From NCBI GenBank assembly GCA_028279595.1, contig JANQNK010000004.1, positions 1 to 64,000 on the forward strand: a DNA stretch of 64,000 nt. The letters are read 5' to 3'. Source of the DNA: Thermoplasmatota archaeon. Lineage in GTDB: Archaea > Thermoplasmatota > JAKEGO01. Under the pieces are notes generated by a model. The model ran no database searches. It saw only the letters and a list, made by a program, of their open reading frames with translations, and was not told the origin of the DNA. The position numbers and the translations under genes are program-made. This document shows, one piece after another, positions 15,423 to 28,600 of this stretch (positions are counted from its first letter, which is position 1; the number at the start of each line of letters is the position of its first letter).

Positions 15423-15761
15423 CTACTGACCGTTCCGCGCCCTCGCCCAATCCACTAGTGGTACGAGCAGTTCCTTCAATTCCCTTCCATCATCGGTAAG
15501 ATAGTATTCGACACGGGGCGGTATCTCGGCGAACGATTCCCTCCGGATCAGGTCCTCGCGCTCCAATATCTTCAGAATATCGGACAACGCCTTCGGACTG
15601 ATCTCGCCGATCTCGGACTTGATCTCGGTGAAACGCATAGGGGTGTCCACGTGAAGCAGGCTGACCAGGCAGACTGTCCACTTCTTGCTTACAACGTTGA
15701 TTATACCCTTCACAGGGCAGAGGCAGTTCCCTTCCTGCTTGCATTTACCGTTCTCGCCCAC
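15423..15761 (-). CDS. HxlR-family transcriptional regulator (second copy)
   Basis: This is a 112-aa HxlR protein. It opens CLCPVKGIINVVSKKWTVCL, then RFTEIKSEIGEISPKALSDI (recognition helix region) and the wing VEYYLTDDGREL. It has several N-terminal cysteines (C7, C13, C15), more than the neighbouring HxlR, which suits thiol-based sensing. The start is GTG at 15761 with GGTGAG five bases upstream. A perfect 12-base palindrome ACTATTAATAGT and a TTTATA box lie in its upstream spacer, which it shares with the divergent small Cys-rich gene at 15874. The two HxlR genes are not close duplicates. Confidence 0.92.
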   Translation of the reverse strand: MGENGKCKQEGNCLCPVKGIINVVSKKWTVCLVSLLHVDTPMRFTEIKSEIGEISPKALSDILKILEREDLIRRESFAEIPPRVEYYLTDDGRELKELLVPLVDWARARNGQ

Positions 15762-15806
15762 GGCCGCTCACCACCGGTATACCGAGTATGCGAGTATAAA
15801 CTTTTT

Positions 15807-15818
15807 ACTATTAATAGT
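15807..15818. promoter_or_regulatory. Palindrome between HxlR gene and small Cys-rich gene
   Basis: ACTATTAATAGT is a perfect 12-base palindrome. On the minus strand it sits upstream of a TTTATACT box (about 15794-15801) for the HxlR gene at 15761. A direct repeat CGAGTAT-GCGAGTATA (about 15783-15798) is next to it. It is a candidate autoregulatory operator. Confidence 0.5.
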
Positions 15819-15873
15819 TTATTTTCTATACTGACTCGGAAGCGGTATGGACCGCTCCAGGAGTGAACGGAAA

Positions 15874-16038
15874 ATGTGTTGCGGAACCAAGAGAGAGGGG
15901 AATGATGGATGCTGCTGCTGCGGTTTCCGGCGCTACCCGACGAGGGAGGAGGAGATCGAGAGGTTGAAGGGATACGGGGAGGAGCTCGAGAAGGAGGCGA
16001 CCGCTGTCGCCGAGCGGATCGAGCAGCTCCAGGGGTAG
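15874..16038 (+). CDS. Small Cys-rich protein with helical C-terminus (DUF5320-like)
   Basis: The 54-aa product starts MCCGTKREGNDGCCCCGFRR, with six cysteines in the first 16 residues. It ends in an amphipathic helix (PTREEEIERLKGYGEELEKE...RIEQL) of the type seen in short archaeal DUF5320-like proteins. The CCCC run could hold a metal or an Fe-S cluster; this is inference. AGGAGTGA seven bases before the ATG at 15874 decides this start over an ATG nine codons upstream. It is divergent from the Cys-rich HxlR regulator at 15761, which suggests joint control, perhaps by redox state or metal. Confidence 0.7.
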   Translation: MCCGTKREGNDGCCCCGFRRYPTREEEIERLKGYGEELEKEATAVAERIEQLQG

Positions 16039-16104
16039 GCTCGCCTACCCCACATCCGTTTATTATCTACAGGAAATGAGTTCTGGTCCATTCGGGATGT
16101 GGTC

Positions 16105-16506
16105 TTATTTCGCTCGCATCCTGTTGTTCCGCTTCTCATGCTCGACCTCGGCGAGGCCTAGCTCCTCCATGAGTGGAGGGATGTACATGGCGAACCTACC
16201 CCTGAGCCCCTTCTTGAGACCGTAAAAGCCGCCGACGGGATTGTCTGGGGACCGTGCCCAGTGCTCGACGGTGCCCTCCTTGGTGTCGACCTTCTCGTCC
16301 TTGCTTCCCAGGAGCATCCAGTCGCCGTGGTCCCTGAGCATCGCGTGAAGGTCCTCGATCGCCCTTGCATCGTAGTACAACTTCGTCTTTCCGACAACGC
16401 ACATGATGATCTCGGTCCCGTCCTTCTCATCCATGTAAATCTCGTATTCAGATGTCCCGGGCGGGGTCTTCAGCTTCCATGGATCGTCCTCGTACCTCTT
16501 CTCCAC
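16105..16506 (-). CDS. Conserved protein of unknown function (DUF6855-like)
   Basis: The 133-aa protein has the pattern WKLKTPPGTSEYEIYMDEKD, then VVGKTKLYYDARAIEDLHAM, LRDHGDWMLLGSKDE and GGFYGLKKGLRGRFAMYIPP. I recognise this as a small conserved family found in bacteria and archaea; I recall it as DUF6855 but cannot confirm the number. The C-terminal KKGLRGRF and the final LEL-like helix resemble short DNA- or nucleotide-contacting segments, but no function is known. There is no signal peptide or membrane helix. The ATG at 16506 is the only reasonable start. It lies 134 bases downstream of the giant gene's stop, beyond that gene's terminator, so it has its own transcript. Confidence 0.72.
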   Translation of the reverse strand: MEKRYEDDPWKLKTPPGTSEYEIYMDEKDGTEIIMCVVGKTKLYYDARAIEDLHAMLRDHGDWMLLGSKDEKVDTKEGTVEHWARSPDNPVGGFYGLKKGLRGRFAMYIPPLMEELGLAEVEHEKRNNRMRAK

Positions 16507-16592
16507 GTTATCACCTCGTACACGGCATCGCCGTCCACATTACCGCCTAGGATCCGATCATTGATAACTTGTGTCCCTGACCAATGATAATG

Positions 16593-16628
16593 AAAAAAGG
16601 GGGGGTCGCCCGGTCGTCGGACCGGGCG
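16593..16628 (-). terminator. Hairpin terminator of the giant gene
   Basis: On the minus strand, just past the stop at 16641, CGCCCGGTC-CGAC-GACCGGGCG forms a perfect 9-bp stem (16607-16628). It is followed by ACCCCCCC and a run of six T (16598-16593). This is the strongest terminator-like structure in the window. Confidence 0.75.
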
Positions 16629-16640
16629 CTTATTTTGGTA

Positions 16641-19600
16641 TTAGTCTCCCATGGCCTTGTCGAGGTCCTCCATCATCTTGTCGTAGTCGTCGGGTCCGGA
16701 GTCATCGGATGCCTCTTCGGCCGGGGCATCGTCCACAGGTGACTCGGAAGGTTCGTCCATCGGTGGTTCGTCGGCAGGGGATTCCTCTGAAGAAGGTTCG
16801 GGGGCCGGATCATCGGTGGCGGCCAATGGTTCCTCGGCAGGAGGTTCGGTTGGAGGTTCATCAGCAGCGGTCGGTGGTTCCTCAGCGGGATCGTCCTTTG
16901 TTGTTTCCTCGTAGAGTTCGTCCTCGGCCGACTCTTCGGGAGGGGTGTCATCCGGCGGTCCATCGACGGGGGTGTCCTCGGAGGGTGTGTCGGCGACGTC
17001 TTCTGAAGGCTTGTCCTCGTCTGGGGTTTCCTCGGAGGGTTTGTCATCGTCGGAGGGTTCGTCCTCCTTCTCCTCTCCATCCTTTTCCTCCTTGTCCTCA
17101 CCCTCCTTGTCCTCGCCTTCCTTCTCCTCGTCGCCCTCCTCCTTGTCCTTCTCCTCGGTCTCGCCCTCCTTGACCTCCTCCTTCTTGCCCTTGGCGGCCG
17201 GCTTCTTGCCCTTCTTCTTTTCGGCCTCCTTCTTCTTCTTGGCTGCTCCGGGCGGGAGGATGCCCTTCTTGAAGAGGACGATGATGAGGAGCACTGCTAC
17301 GACTATCAGGATCAGCAGGAGCGCGATGGCAGCTCCTGCGCCATCGTCTTCCTTGTCCTTCTCTCCGGAAACGGGTTCGACGTAGAACGCTGGTGCGAAC
17401 ACCGTGAAGTGGGTCACGTTGGCCCACATGTAGTTCTCCTCGGTGTTGATGCCCCATACCTCCGGGGTCACCCATTCCTCTCCGTCGTAGTAGTACAGGG
17501 TCAGGTCTGCCTCGTCCTTGCCCTTCGGTATGTTGGACTCGTCGTACGGGATCTCGAAGTATGCCCAGACCATCTCCATGGCTGCCGGTGCGCTGATGTT
17601 GACGAACACGCCGACATCCCTCAGCGTCTCGGGCATGTCGGGTTCCTCCTCGAGGAGCCCGATGCCCACATCACCGATACCGCTGTATGCGATCACGAGG
17701 TGGATACCTGCGTTGTCGTAGGTCTTGATCTCGTTGATGACGGTCAGGTTGCCGCCATCCAGATAGACTTCCGTGATCCCGTCACTGGCGGAGAAGTTGT
17801 ACAAATAGGTGCCCGGCTCCATCGATATGCCCGCGGTGTAGACAACGCCATCCTTGTATCGATTATCCAGTTCCTCCCTGAACATGAGGAACCCAACACC
17901 GTTCAGTAACAGGGTCACATGATCGGGTCGGTCGTTGTCGATATCAGTGTAGACGACAGAGAGATCGAAGGTCTCACCAACGAAATTCCATGATGAGGAT
18001 GCCGTGCCATTGGTAAGAACAGGTGGGGCCAATCCCTTAACCTCGGGTCCGGTCACGTTGTCGGTGAATACATGGTTCAATCCATCGGAACAGAACATCC
18101 AGAAGGAGTGGCGGTCGGCCGGCAGATCGTCGAAGGACCTGTAGTACAGGGTTCCGTTGCCAATGGGGCCACCTTCGAACATCGGGTATCTGACGCCATC
18201 TACCTCGAGGGTCATGTCGGACGTTGGGTCATCGTCCTCGTCGGCGTAGACGACCGTGAAGTTGTATGTGTCTTCGGTCGTCCCGGTGACCGGTGTGACC
18301 GCTGGATCTAACAGCATCGGGACATGGTCGATCACGGTGTACCCGTATGTCCTTGTCATGGAGGTCGGTCCGATCAGCTCCATCGTGACGTTGTAGGAAC
18401 CCCGAGGCGAAGCAGGAATGAGGAATTCGAATTCGGTCTCCGCCTCCTCGTCGAGATCTTGCTCATCCTCCAGGATACCGTTCAGGAGAAGCCTCATGGT
18501 CGTGTTCACCGTCCCGAAGGTGGTGGCTGTGACGGTCACTGTGTCACCTAGCATGTAAACGTCCTTGTCCGTTCCTATACCCAGTATGATGACCCCCTCG
18601 ACGTCGAAGGTCTCAACCCCCTGGTCAAGCCGCAGGTATTCCTCGCCCTCGGCCCAGTAGAGTCCGTAGTTCATCGTATAGACCCCGGGTTCGACCCCAT
18701 TGATCGGGATCGAGATGGTGAAGAAGTTCATATCCTCATGTACAAGGATGTCGTTCTCGGACGTGGTGATCGGCTCGTCCCTTGAATCGTAGATCCAGAA
18801 GTTCAGGTATCCAGTGAATTCATCCCTGCTGTCGATCGCAATATCCAGAGTTACCGTATCGTTAAGCTCGTAGGCGGCCTTGTCCATCTCGATCTCGTCG
18901 ATCTTCGCATAGAGCCCGTCGATCTCGAAGCTGAACATTCCGGGGATGCTGTCGAACGTGTATCTCATCTGATATGTGCCGGCGGCCAACTCTGGGACAG
19001 TGTACTCAAGTACGCCAGGACCGTCGATGTACGCGTCGACGGTCTCGCCATCGGGGCCGGTCACGTTCAGGTCTCCGGTCCTGTTGGCAACTACCTGCAT
19101 CCTCATCGTCTCCCCGGGTTCGTACACCTGTTCCTCCGGATAGATCGAGATTATCGCGGACATGACGCTTACGTATAACGAGCTGAGGTAGAGCGCGCGA
19201 CCCGTGTCCATGTAAACGCCGAAGAACACCTTCTTCTCGCCGACGTCCTCCAGTGGCAGCAGGAACTCAGTGGTCTGCTTCTTCCCGAGATCGAAATGAT
19301 CGATGTACTCGACCCCATCGAAGGTCGCCTTCACGTACATACCAGTAAGGTTGACGTCGAGGCTCTTGGCGGTCGTGTTGATGACCTCGATGGTCAGCAG
19401 GGCGGACTCGCCGGACTGGTATATCGGTGAATCCGTCGATGCATTCACCTCGAAGCTGATCCCCTCGACCGCTAGGGTCGACTCCCAAGTTGCAGTGCCG
19501 ATAGAGTAGTACATGTCGTAGTCGCGGCCTTCGAGGTCATCCGGGATCGGGACCGTGAAGTATACCGTCGTGCTCTCCTGTGGATCGAGGTCGAAGGGTT

Positions 19601-22600
19601 CGAGGTCGGCGTGTATTCCCGGGATGCTCAGCTCGAGGTTGTCGGTGCCTGCGATCTTCCCTACATTGATCACGAGGATGGCTGCTGTGTAGTTCGTGCC
19701 AAGCGTCGCGACCAGTGGAGATGTGACCTGCGCCTCGAACTCGGCTGTCGGTATGGTCATGTTCGTGTCGATGACGACGATCTCCTGACCTCCGACCGAG
19801 AGGATTATCGAGAGGTTGTAGGTCTCCGGATCGAGTGCCGATATGTCGAGAATGAAGTCCTCCTGCAGCTCTCCCCACAATGGGACGTTGACGGACCTTT
19901 CCTCCGTATAGAAGTCAGTGACCATTGACAGGTCGCCGACTATTTCATTGGATCCTATGTTCAGAACGATGACAGATGCGTTGAGCTCACCCTCGGTCAC
20001 CTCGATCTCCAATTCCAGCTCCGCGGTGTTCTCGTCCGCGACGAACAGGTCTTCGGACCCACTGCCGAACAGGGATGTCCAATTCATGAGATAATGGCCC
20101 ACGGTCAGGTTCCATACCGTATTGTCCGAGACCGATCCGCCAGAGTTGACTGTCACCTGTTCCGTAGCCGAGTCTGCTGTTGACCAGCCGTCGACGTCCA
20201 CGGCCTCGAACACTATATCGAAGGTGGAATCTATGTCGCCCGTGTTGTTCACGTAGTACCAGACCTCGACGGACCCGGCGGAGTAGACCACTTCGGGTTC
20301 GACGGATATCTCGTTGGACTCGACCATCTCCACCAGCACGTAGAACTCGTCCTCGACGTCACCTGTCACGTTAACCGTGAACCAGGTGTCCTCCGTGATG
20401 GTAAGCGTCTCCTTGACGGTTGATGTCTCCCCGACCGGAACCGTCACCACATGGTCCTCGGTTATGCGGACGGTGATGTCCGCGTCGACCGTTCCGGTGT
20501 TCTCGACGAGGACGGTCATGTTGAAGGGCGCTAGGCCGACCTCGTCAGGTGCAGTGATGGACACATCGACAGAGGGTTCGAGGACGGGCACGTGCTCGGT
20601 AACGGAAGAGTTTTGGGCCGATCCATCGCCGGCGTCCAATGGTCCGGGTGGAGGATTGATTATCACGATACCGGTGATGTCCGTGGTCACGGCGGCACCG
20701 GTCTCGGCCTGAACGACATAAGTTGTGTAGGCGTCCAGGTCCAGGGTCTCCTCGGTGAGCAGGGTCTCCCCGTCATATATCATCACCGTCATGTTCTCGG
20801 TCTCGTTGCCGTCATTGAACAGGGTCGCATTGATGTAGATCGTCTCACCGACCTTGTAGGCCTTCTTGTTGAGGTCGAGGGTGAGGTATACAGAGCTGTT
20901 CGTGATGTAGATGCTGGTCACGTTCTGCGAGATGACCTGGCCGTATACGTTCAGGAGAGAGGTCAGCAGATAGAGCTTGCCCGTGGCTCCCATATCCGAA
21001 GCGTTCGGATACATCAGGAACTGCTGGGCCTCGAGCTCCGTAATGTTGACCCCGAAGGTCGCGTTCCACAGCGGATTCACTCCGTAGAGTATCGCGGTGT
21101 ACTTCGGCTGCGTCTGGCCGGTGAAGGTCTTTACCGTGGGTTCCGGCGCGACGTCGATGTAGTAGTTCCGTTCTCCGACAGCCGAGCCGGTACAGGATTG
21201 GTCGATGTATGTGGCCTCCATCCCGGTCCCCGGATCGAGCACCGTCACGATGATCTTGTAGTTCCAGTAGGTGTTGCCATAGGACATCCGGATGCGCCAT
21301 GTGCCGGGCTCGTCGAAGTACCACTTGAACGTCCTGGTGCCGTAATTGATCGGGTACTCTCCCTTCTGATTGACGATGCCGCCGATCTCGTCGTAGAGGT
21401 AGAAGTAGGCATAGGTCCAGTCGTAGCTCCAGAACTCCGAGACGACCTCGACGGATAGAAGGGAGCCCTCAACGGCACTGATGGTGTCGCCATTCCCGAA
21501 CTCGCCGGTAGCGTTCGTGACGTTGAAGTAATAGTACCTTGTGTGGACCTGGGTCCCTGAATATCCCTCATGTGAGTAATGCTGGACCGTGCCGTTGGGC
21601 AATACTATTTCGACGTCGAGCCTGTAGTTCCATGCATATCGGTCGAAATGGACATAGATGTACCATGATCCGTTGGTGTTCAGATCGACCTCCAGGACCC
21701 TTTCGGGATCCCATGCCCTCGAGTCGGCAAGGTAGGAGCGCTGCACGGTGCCATCGCCATCGTATATGCGGAGATGCCCATCGTATGTTGGGTCGGTCGA
21801 CGTTATGGTGGTCAGGTTGACCCGCAGGCGGGATCCGGCCGGTACATCGACGATCTCGTCGTAGGTGTATCGGTCGTATCCAGTGTCGGTGACGTTGATG
21901 AAGTAGTGCCTGTGGGAGGAGGTCGAAGAACCTGCCGTTCCACTGTGGCTGGCCGCCTCGACGCCGTTGATGAGGATGGTCACCTCGTAGGTCCAGTAAA
22001 AGTGTGAGTAGTACATGTCGAGGCAGTACGTACCGTTGCTCTCGAGGACGTAGGTGATCGTGCGTTGGCCGAAGTGCTGGACCTGGGAGTACCATCCGGC
22101 GACGGCCCATACACTGTCCCAGACGCCCGGATCGGACTCGGAGTACCTGAGCTTGGCGAAACCATCGTAGCTATGGTAGGAGTAGGACTTCGTGGTGACC
22201 TCGATCTCGACGACGTCGCCCTCCTGAGCGGTGATCACCGAATCGTATGTGAACAGGTCAGCGGTGCCGTTCACGTACAGATAGTAATTGACCGTGTTCG
22301 TGAACCAGGACCCGGCCCACCCGGCGTGTGTGTACGTTATCTCGGTACCGTTCGGGTCAGTGACGTTTATCCTTATCACGTAGTCCCATCTCTCATACTG
22401 GTACCAAAGACCGACCGACCAGTTCCCCTCGGAGTCGGCGATGTAGGACATCTTCCTCTCACCCCACGAGGAGGCATCGTAGATGTACCACCCGGTGACC
22501 CTCGATAGCGGACTGATGATCCAGGATTGACAGTCGCTGCCCGAGTTGATGTAGCCAAGTACCTCGATGCTGACATTGATGGAGGAACCGTACATCACCG

Positions 22601-25600
22601 GGATGCGGGTGCCGTTGTAGTCCCGCTCGGCGATCGTCGGTTGGATGGTGTGGTCGTTGTCGTTCTCGTTTGTCTCCTCGACCTGTGAGTCGGCATCGAC
22701 CGTTACGGTATAGTTCTCCAGACCCTGTCGGACTATGTACATGAATTCGACGTAGTAGGTGTCGGTCTCGTTCAGGCCGTTTATCGTGAAGCCGTCGGAG
22801 TTGACGCCGTTGTCGTATTCTGTAAGGAGGGTGCCATCTCGGTAGAACCTAACGACGAAGTCGCGATGGACGGACGCTCCGGTGTTCTCGATGGTAGCGT
22901 TGAATATCAGGACGTCGCCGTCGCTCAGCGTCCCGACGGGGTCCGAGTCCACCAGGTACGAGTAGGATAGGTCGCTAACTATGAGGTTGGATGCGAAGAC
23001 CTCGGGCATCGTCTCTGTCCTGTCGTTGTTGTCCTCGTGATATTCAGCGATCGTGTCGGTGCTGTCCGTCTCCGCCGTGAAATCCCAGATCCCGGGTGTG
23101 GCGCGCCACGTGAAGGTGGCGACGGCGGATCCGCGCGATCCCAGCATATCTATGGAGTCTGCCCCGATCGAGCTGCCATTGATCTGGAAGTCCACCGTGA
23201 ACGGGACCTCGGCGTCCCATCCTCCTGCATTGTAGACCGTTGCATTCAACTGGTAGTAGTCCCCGTCTATGAAGGGGGTCGGGTACCATGTTAGATCGGT
23301 CACGATGAGGTCCGGTCCGATCACGTGGAAGGCCTGTGACCAGTCATTGTCGTTCTCGTCGGACTCGTCGCATATATCGTGCGGGTCGACCACGATAGTC
23401 ACTGTGTGGTTGCCTGTCCGTGACCACCACATGATGGGCACCGTGACCTCGTAGCCGTCCTCGGTCCCCGTCACGTTCACAAGGGAATCGAGCACGCCAT
23501 CGACGTACAGACCGAGCTGGATCTGGTGGAGGGTGTCCCCACCGGTGTTCTGGACATCGACCTCGAAGGTGATGCCGTCGAGGTTGTGGTAGGTCCTCAC
23601 ATCGTACCAGACGTCGTTTATCGTCAGGTCGGGGATGGTGACGGCCGAATGGGTCTCGTCCCATTCGTTGTTGGTCTCGTCGTCCTCGCGGATGTCATCG
23701 CCGTGGTCGGCAACGAACGTCAGGTTGAGATGGCCGGCTCGCGCAAGCCATGTGAATAACACATCCTCCCACGTGGTTCCGTTCAAACCGTTGACGCGCT
23801 TGGATTCGATGTGTACTCCATCCATCAACATGCCAACGTAGAAGGCACCGCAAGCCACATCGCCGGAGTTCTCGACACGGACCGTGAAGTCCACTCTCTC
23901 TCCGTCGTCAGTGGCCGGGGTGTAGCCCACGGCGAAGATCTCAAGGTCGACGCCGCTAACGTAGATCGCTTCGGTCCTCGAATTGTTCGTTTCGTTGTCC
24001 TCGTTCACCCTTCCGGTGGGGTCCACAGTGACCGTTAATGTCGTGGAATCGCCCATGGTGTGCCACGGGAAGGTCAGGTTCAAGGTCTCGGCGGACATGA
24101 TGGAGGTCACGGTCTGCCTGGCGATCGGGTACCCGTCCGCGTGGAGGTCGACGTAGAAGGATTCGTAGCAATCGTTGCCGTCGTTGTAGACGCTCACGTT
24201 CACGTCCATGGTGCGACCGCTGTTCGGTACGGTGTCCCACCAGATGTCGGTCACGGTAAGGTCGGGACGGAATATGTTCGTGAAACTGGTATGTTCGTTG
24301 TTGGTCTCGTTCGACTCGTCCACGGTCCCCGCGATGTCCGCGACGACCTTGATGTTGTGTCCGGTGTTGATGTCCCTCCAGATCAGTGTGGTGACGATAC
24401 TGTCGCCACCGTCCGGGACGGACTCGCGTGTCACTCCGATGAGGTTGCCGTTCTCGTAGAAGGCAGTGTGGAAGGTCGTTGGCCTCCACAATGTATCACC
24501 GTAATTCGTGACGGTCGCGTTGATGTAGATGTCACCCATGTAGACTGCAGCGGATTTCGAGACGAAATCGACCTGCAGGTCCGCCACGGGCATTGTGCCG
24601 TTGATGGCCCACACGACGGAGTCGTTGAAGATATTACGTCCGACCGAGTAATAGTACTGTGGATCGTATGTGAACATCACGCCGCGACCCCCGGTGGTGG
24701 CGTTCTCCCTTGTGAGCACTGTCTTTCGTTCTGGCGAGTAATTGTTCCGTCCGCGGACGGTCCAACCTGCAAGGGCGGGGTTGGATATCCTGTATGCGGT
24801 TGCGGGGCTCTGGACTGTATGGACACTCCCGACGGTGTAATCGGAGAGGACATTCGAGTTGTCCTCGACATACAGGTTAAGGTATTGAGTTGTGGTGGAA
24901 CCGCTCCAACTTCCACCATATGTGTATCCCGCAGGACCGAGGAGCAGAACAGGTATGGCGTCGTCGATGAGGCCGTTGAAGAAGGCGCTGCCATGACTGT
25001 AGTCGCCGCTGTACGAAGGCATGACGACGATCGAAGCGTTGTCGTAGATCGCATTGCGAGCGCTGTGCCTCGAGATGTATTCCACCGTGTAACCGAGGTC
25101 GTCGAGGTAACCGTCCACCGCGGACTCGCGTGCTGATAGGGTCGGGGTCTCGTCGTCATCACTGACGATGATGAGGACCGCAGCACCACTCGAGAACCTT
25201 ACCTTGTCGACCGGCTCTTCCATCACATAGGCGACCAGTCGATCGAAGGTGTCGTTCCCCTGTACCGTTAGGTACCGTGGATCGTAGGTGAACACGGCGC
25301 CAACCGCGGAGCCGCTCCCTGTGTCCCTTATCAGGCATGTCTTCCTTTCACCGCTGTATGCGTTCCTGCCGATAACCGACCACCCCACCCATGACGGGTT
25401 GGACACTCTATAGGCGGTGCCAGCATACATCATGTGTGAGTTGAAACCGCCATACTCCTCCATGAATCCGGTCGTGGACTCGGTGACCAGCCTCAGGTAG
25501 TTGCCAGTCGAGGACGAGCCCCAGCTCGAGGTGGAGATCAGGTACCCGCCGTTGTAGATGAGTCCAAGGCCGACACCGTTGTCGACGATTCCGTCCATGA

Positions 25601-28600
25601 ACGTCTTGCCCACCGGGTAGTAACTGCTGTATCCGGTCGCAAATACGGCGCGGACTCCCGAGAAGTCGGCCCGCTTGATCTCCTTGTGACTGATGTAATC
25701 GACAGTGTATCCTGCGGCGATCAGCCGGTCCCTCACGTTCGCTTCGTTCGATGAAAGGGTGGGCGTCAGGTAGTCCTCGCTCACCGTCGCGATGACCACG
25801 TCCGAGCTGAAGGTGTGATACGGTGTCTCCTTGTGCTCGATCCAGTCGATGGTCCTGTTGAAGAGCAATCTTCCTGCATAGTTGTAGTAGTACGGATCGA
25901 AGGTCAGGATCACACCGCGACTGCCAATCGTGGTGTTGTCATGGATGATCGCGGTCTTGCGTTCCCCGCTGTAGGCGTTCCTGCCTATCCATGTCCATCC
26001 CGAAGGTATGGATGAACTCGAGAACCGCCATGCCCCTCCTGTCTGGACCTGGAAGTTGTATCCGCCGTAGTCCTCGAGGAACCCGGTGGCAGATTCGGTC
26101 ACGAGACGGAGGTAGTTGGCCGTCGTGGACCAACCCCATCCCGAGGTGCTGATGGTGGTCGCTGCATCGGCGAGCATCAGAAGTGGCGTTCCCGAATCGA
26201 TCAGTCCGATGGCCCACTCGTTCCCGAGTATCTTCCATGAGTTGTATCCGGCCATGACGACCATCGAGACGTTCGAGTAGTCGATGAACTCGGCGAGGTA
26301 CTGGCCGTAGTAGGAGATGGTGTAGCCTCTATCCTCCAGCATATCCCCTGCCGTTACCTCGCGATTGTTCATTATCGAGGGATCGGCGTTCGCCGTCAGG
26401 ATGAGCGCATTCCCCGAGGGTACTGTGTAGGCAGGGGCCGGGTGCCGGGCAAGCCAAGCTGTCGCCTGCCTGAACACCTCCTTGCCCTCGATGGTGAAGT
26501 ATAGCGGGTCGTACGTGATCATCGCTCCCCTTCCGTCGGATACCGAGGATTCGTTGTAGAACATGGTGTGTCGCTCGCCACTGTAGAGGTTCCGGGCTAT
26601 CGTCGTCCAGCCATACGGCGGATCGTTGGAGAGCCGATACGCGTACCCGCCGGATTGCATCGTCATCGAGAAGGAGTGGAAACCTTCCAGGAAGGCTGTG
26701 TCGCTCATGACGCCGGCGTTCAGGTAGTTGCCCGTCGTACTCGCGCCCCAGCTTCCGCCGTAGCTCTCGCCGGAGTTGTACATGAGCAGAAGGTTCACCC
26801 CGGAATCGATCATCTGATTGTAGTAGGTGCCGTCCGGACTGAGTCCTCCGTACCTGTGGGGTACTGCGACGAGGAGCGCATTGGTGAGGTCAACGTTCCT
26901 GAGTTCGATATGGCTGAGATAGGTGACGTCGTATCCGTTGTCCTTCAGGAGGGTGTCGACCGCCCTTTCACGACTCGTCAACGTCGGGTCCCGGGAGGTG
27001 ATGTCCTCGACAACGAGCACTGCTGTGCCATGCTCTACCGCGTCCTCTGGCCAGCTGTTGTTCGCCAGATAGTCGAACGTCCTCCTGTAGAGGTGTCTTC
27101 CGTAAGTATTGAGGTCGAATACGTCGTAGGTCAGGATCGCCCCGCGACCTCCGCTGGTCATGTTCTCGCGGATGAACGCGGTCTTGTGGTCCACGCTGTA
27201 GACATTTCGACCGATGTACGTCCATCCAGCGGGATAATTCGCATAGATGTAAGGCGTGTTGGTGGTGAGGGTCGTATAGAACGACAGGTCCTTGAGCCCG
27301 GATGCGAAAGCGGTGTCGTTCTCGCCGAAGAACTGCCTCATCCTGTAGTCGGTGGACCAGCTCCATGAACCGCCCATGCCCTGTGCGGCATATGCGAACA
27401 GTCCGATGGAGACCCCATCGTCGATGAGCCCGTGGATGAAGGACGATCTGATGTAGTTCCATGTGTTGTACTCGGCCATCACGACGAATTCCGCATTCGA
27501 ATAATCGCCGCGCCTTGCCTCCTTCGCGCTGATGTACTGGATGTCGAACCCGTACCTGTTGAGCAGGTCCCTTACCTCCATCTCCCTGGATGTCAGGCTG
27601 GGGGCCTGGTAATCGTAGCTTGAGATGATGAACGCGACCTTTCCACTATCGATCTGGATCGTCGGTTGGGAGACATCCTCCAGATAGTCGATGGTCAGGT
27701 TGAAGAGCCATTGGCCGTCATCAGCCAGGTATCTCGGGTCGAATACGAAGACGGCGCCCTTGCCGCCGGACGTCCCGTTCTCCTGATACAGCATCCCGTA
27801 GTAGTTGGCGGTGTTGCTGTAGGATGCGACCGTCCAGTTCGCGGGGATATCGGCGTATATGAAATCGTATCGGGTGTCGGTAAGTGTCGTGAAGGTATAG
27901 CTGTCGTAGTCCGATAGATATCCAGTGCTATCGATGATGACGGAATTGTAGTATGATGTCGAGGTGCCGTACGACCATGTCCCTCCGATGTTCCGTCCGC
28001 CGTACGAGAGGAGGAGTACCTTGAGACCGCTGTCGATCCAGTCCTGGACCATCAACGAACCCACGTGGTCGTCGACCGCCCACTCGGTCATGACGATGAG
28101 GGCGGCATTCGACATATCGTATATCCCGACCTCGTGGTCGGAGACGTATGTCACGGTATATCCGTGGTCCTCGAGCATGGACGCTGTCTGCGCTTCCCGC
28201 TCGGTCAGGTACGGGATCTCCTCGTGTTCGGATTGGATGACGAGTACGGCGTTGCCTGCGGGTATCTCCCGCCTCACGACATCCTCGTTGGCAGCCCACG
28301 TCATCACCGATGAGAATACAGCCTCACCCTCGCTCGTCAGCCTGTGCGGCACGTACGGATATATCGCTCCCCTGCCGCCCGACGTCATGTTCTCCCTGTA
28401 TCCGCTGAACCAGTAGGCGCCCTGCTGGTCGAGGGGGGTCCATCCGGATGGATATGTATTGTACCAGTACAGGCAGTACAGGTTCACATCCTGGAATGTC
28501 TGGACCGTCACTCGCGATCCATGGTAGGGCTCCATGAACGCCTCGTCGCTGCTTCCGTAGAGGTATCCATACGACGAATAGGAGCCGGATGATCCAAGGC

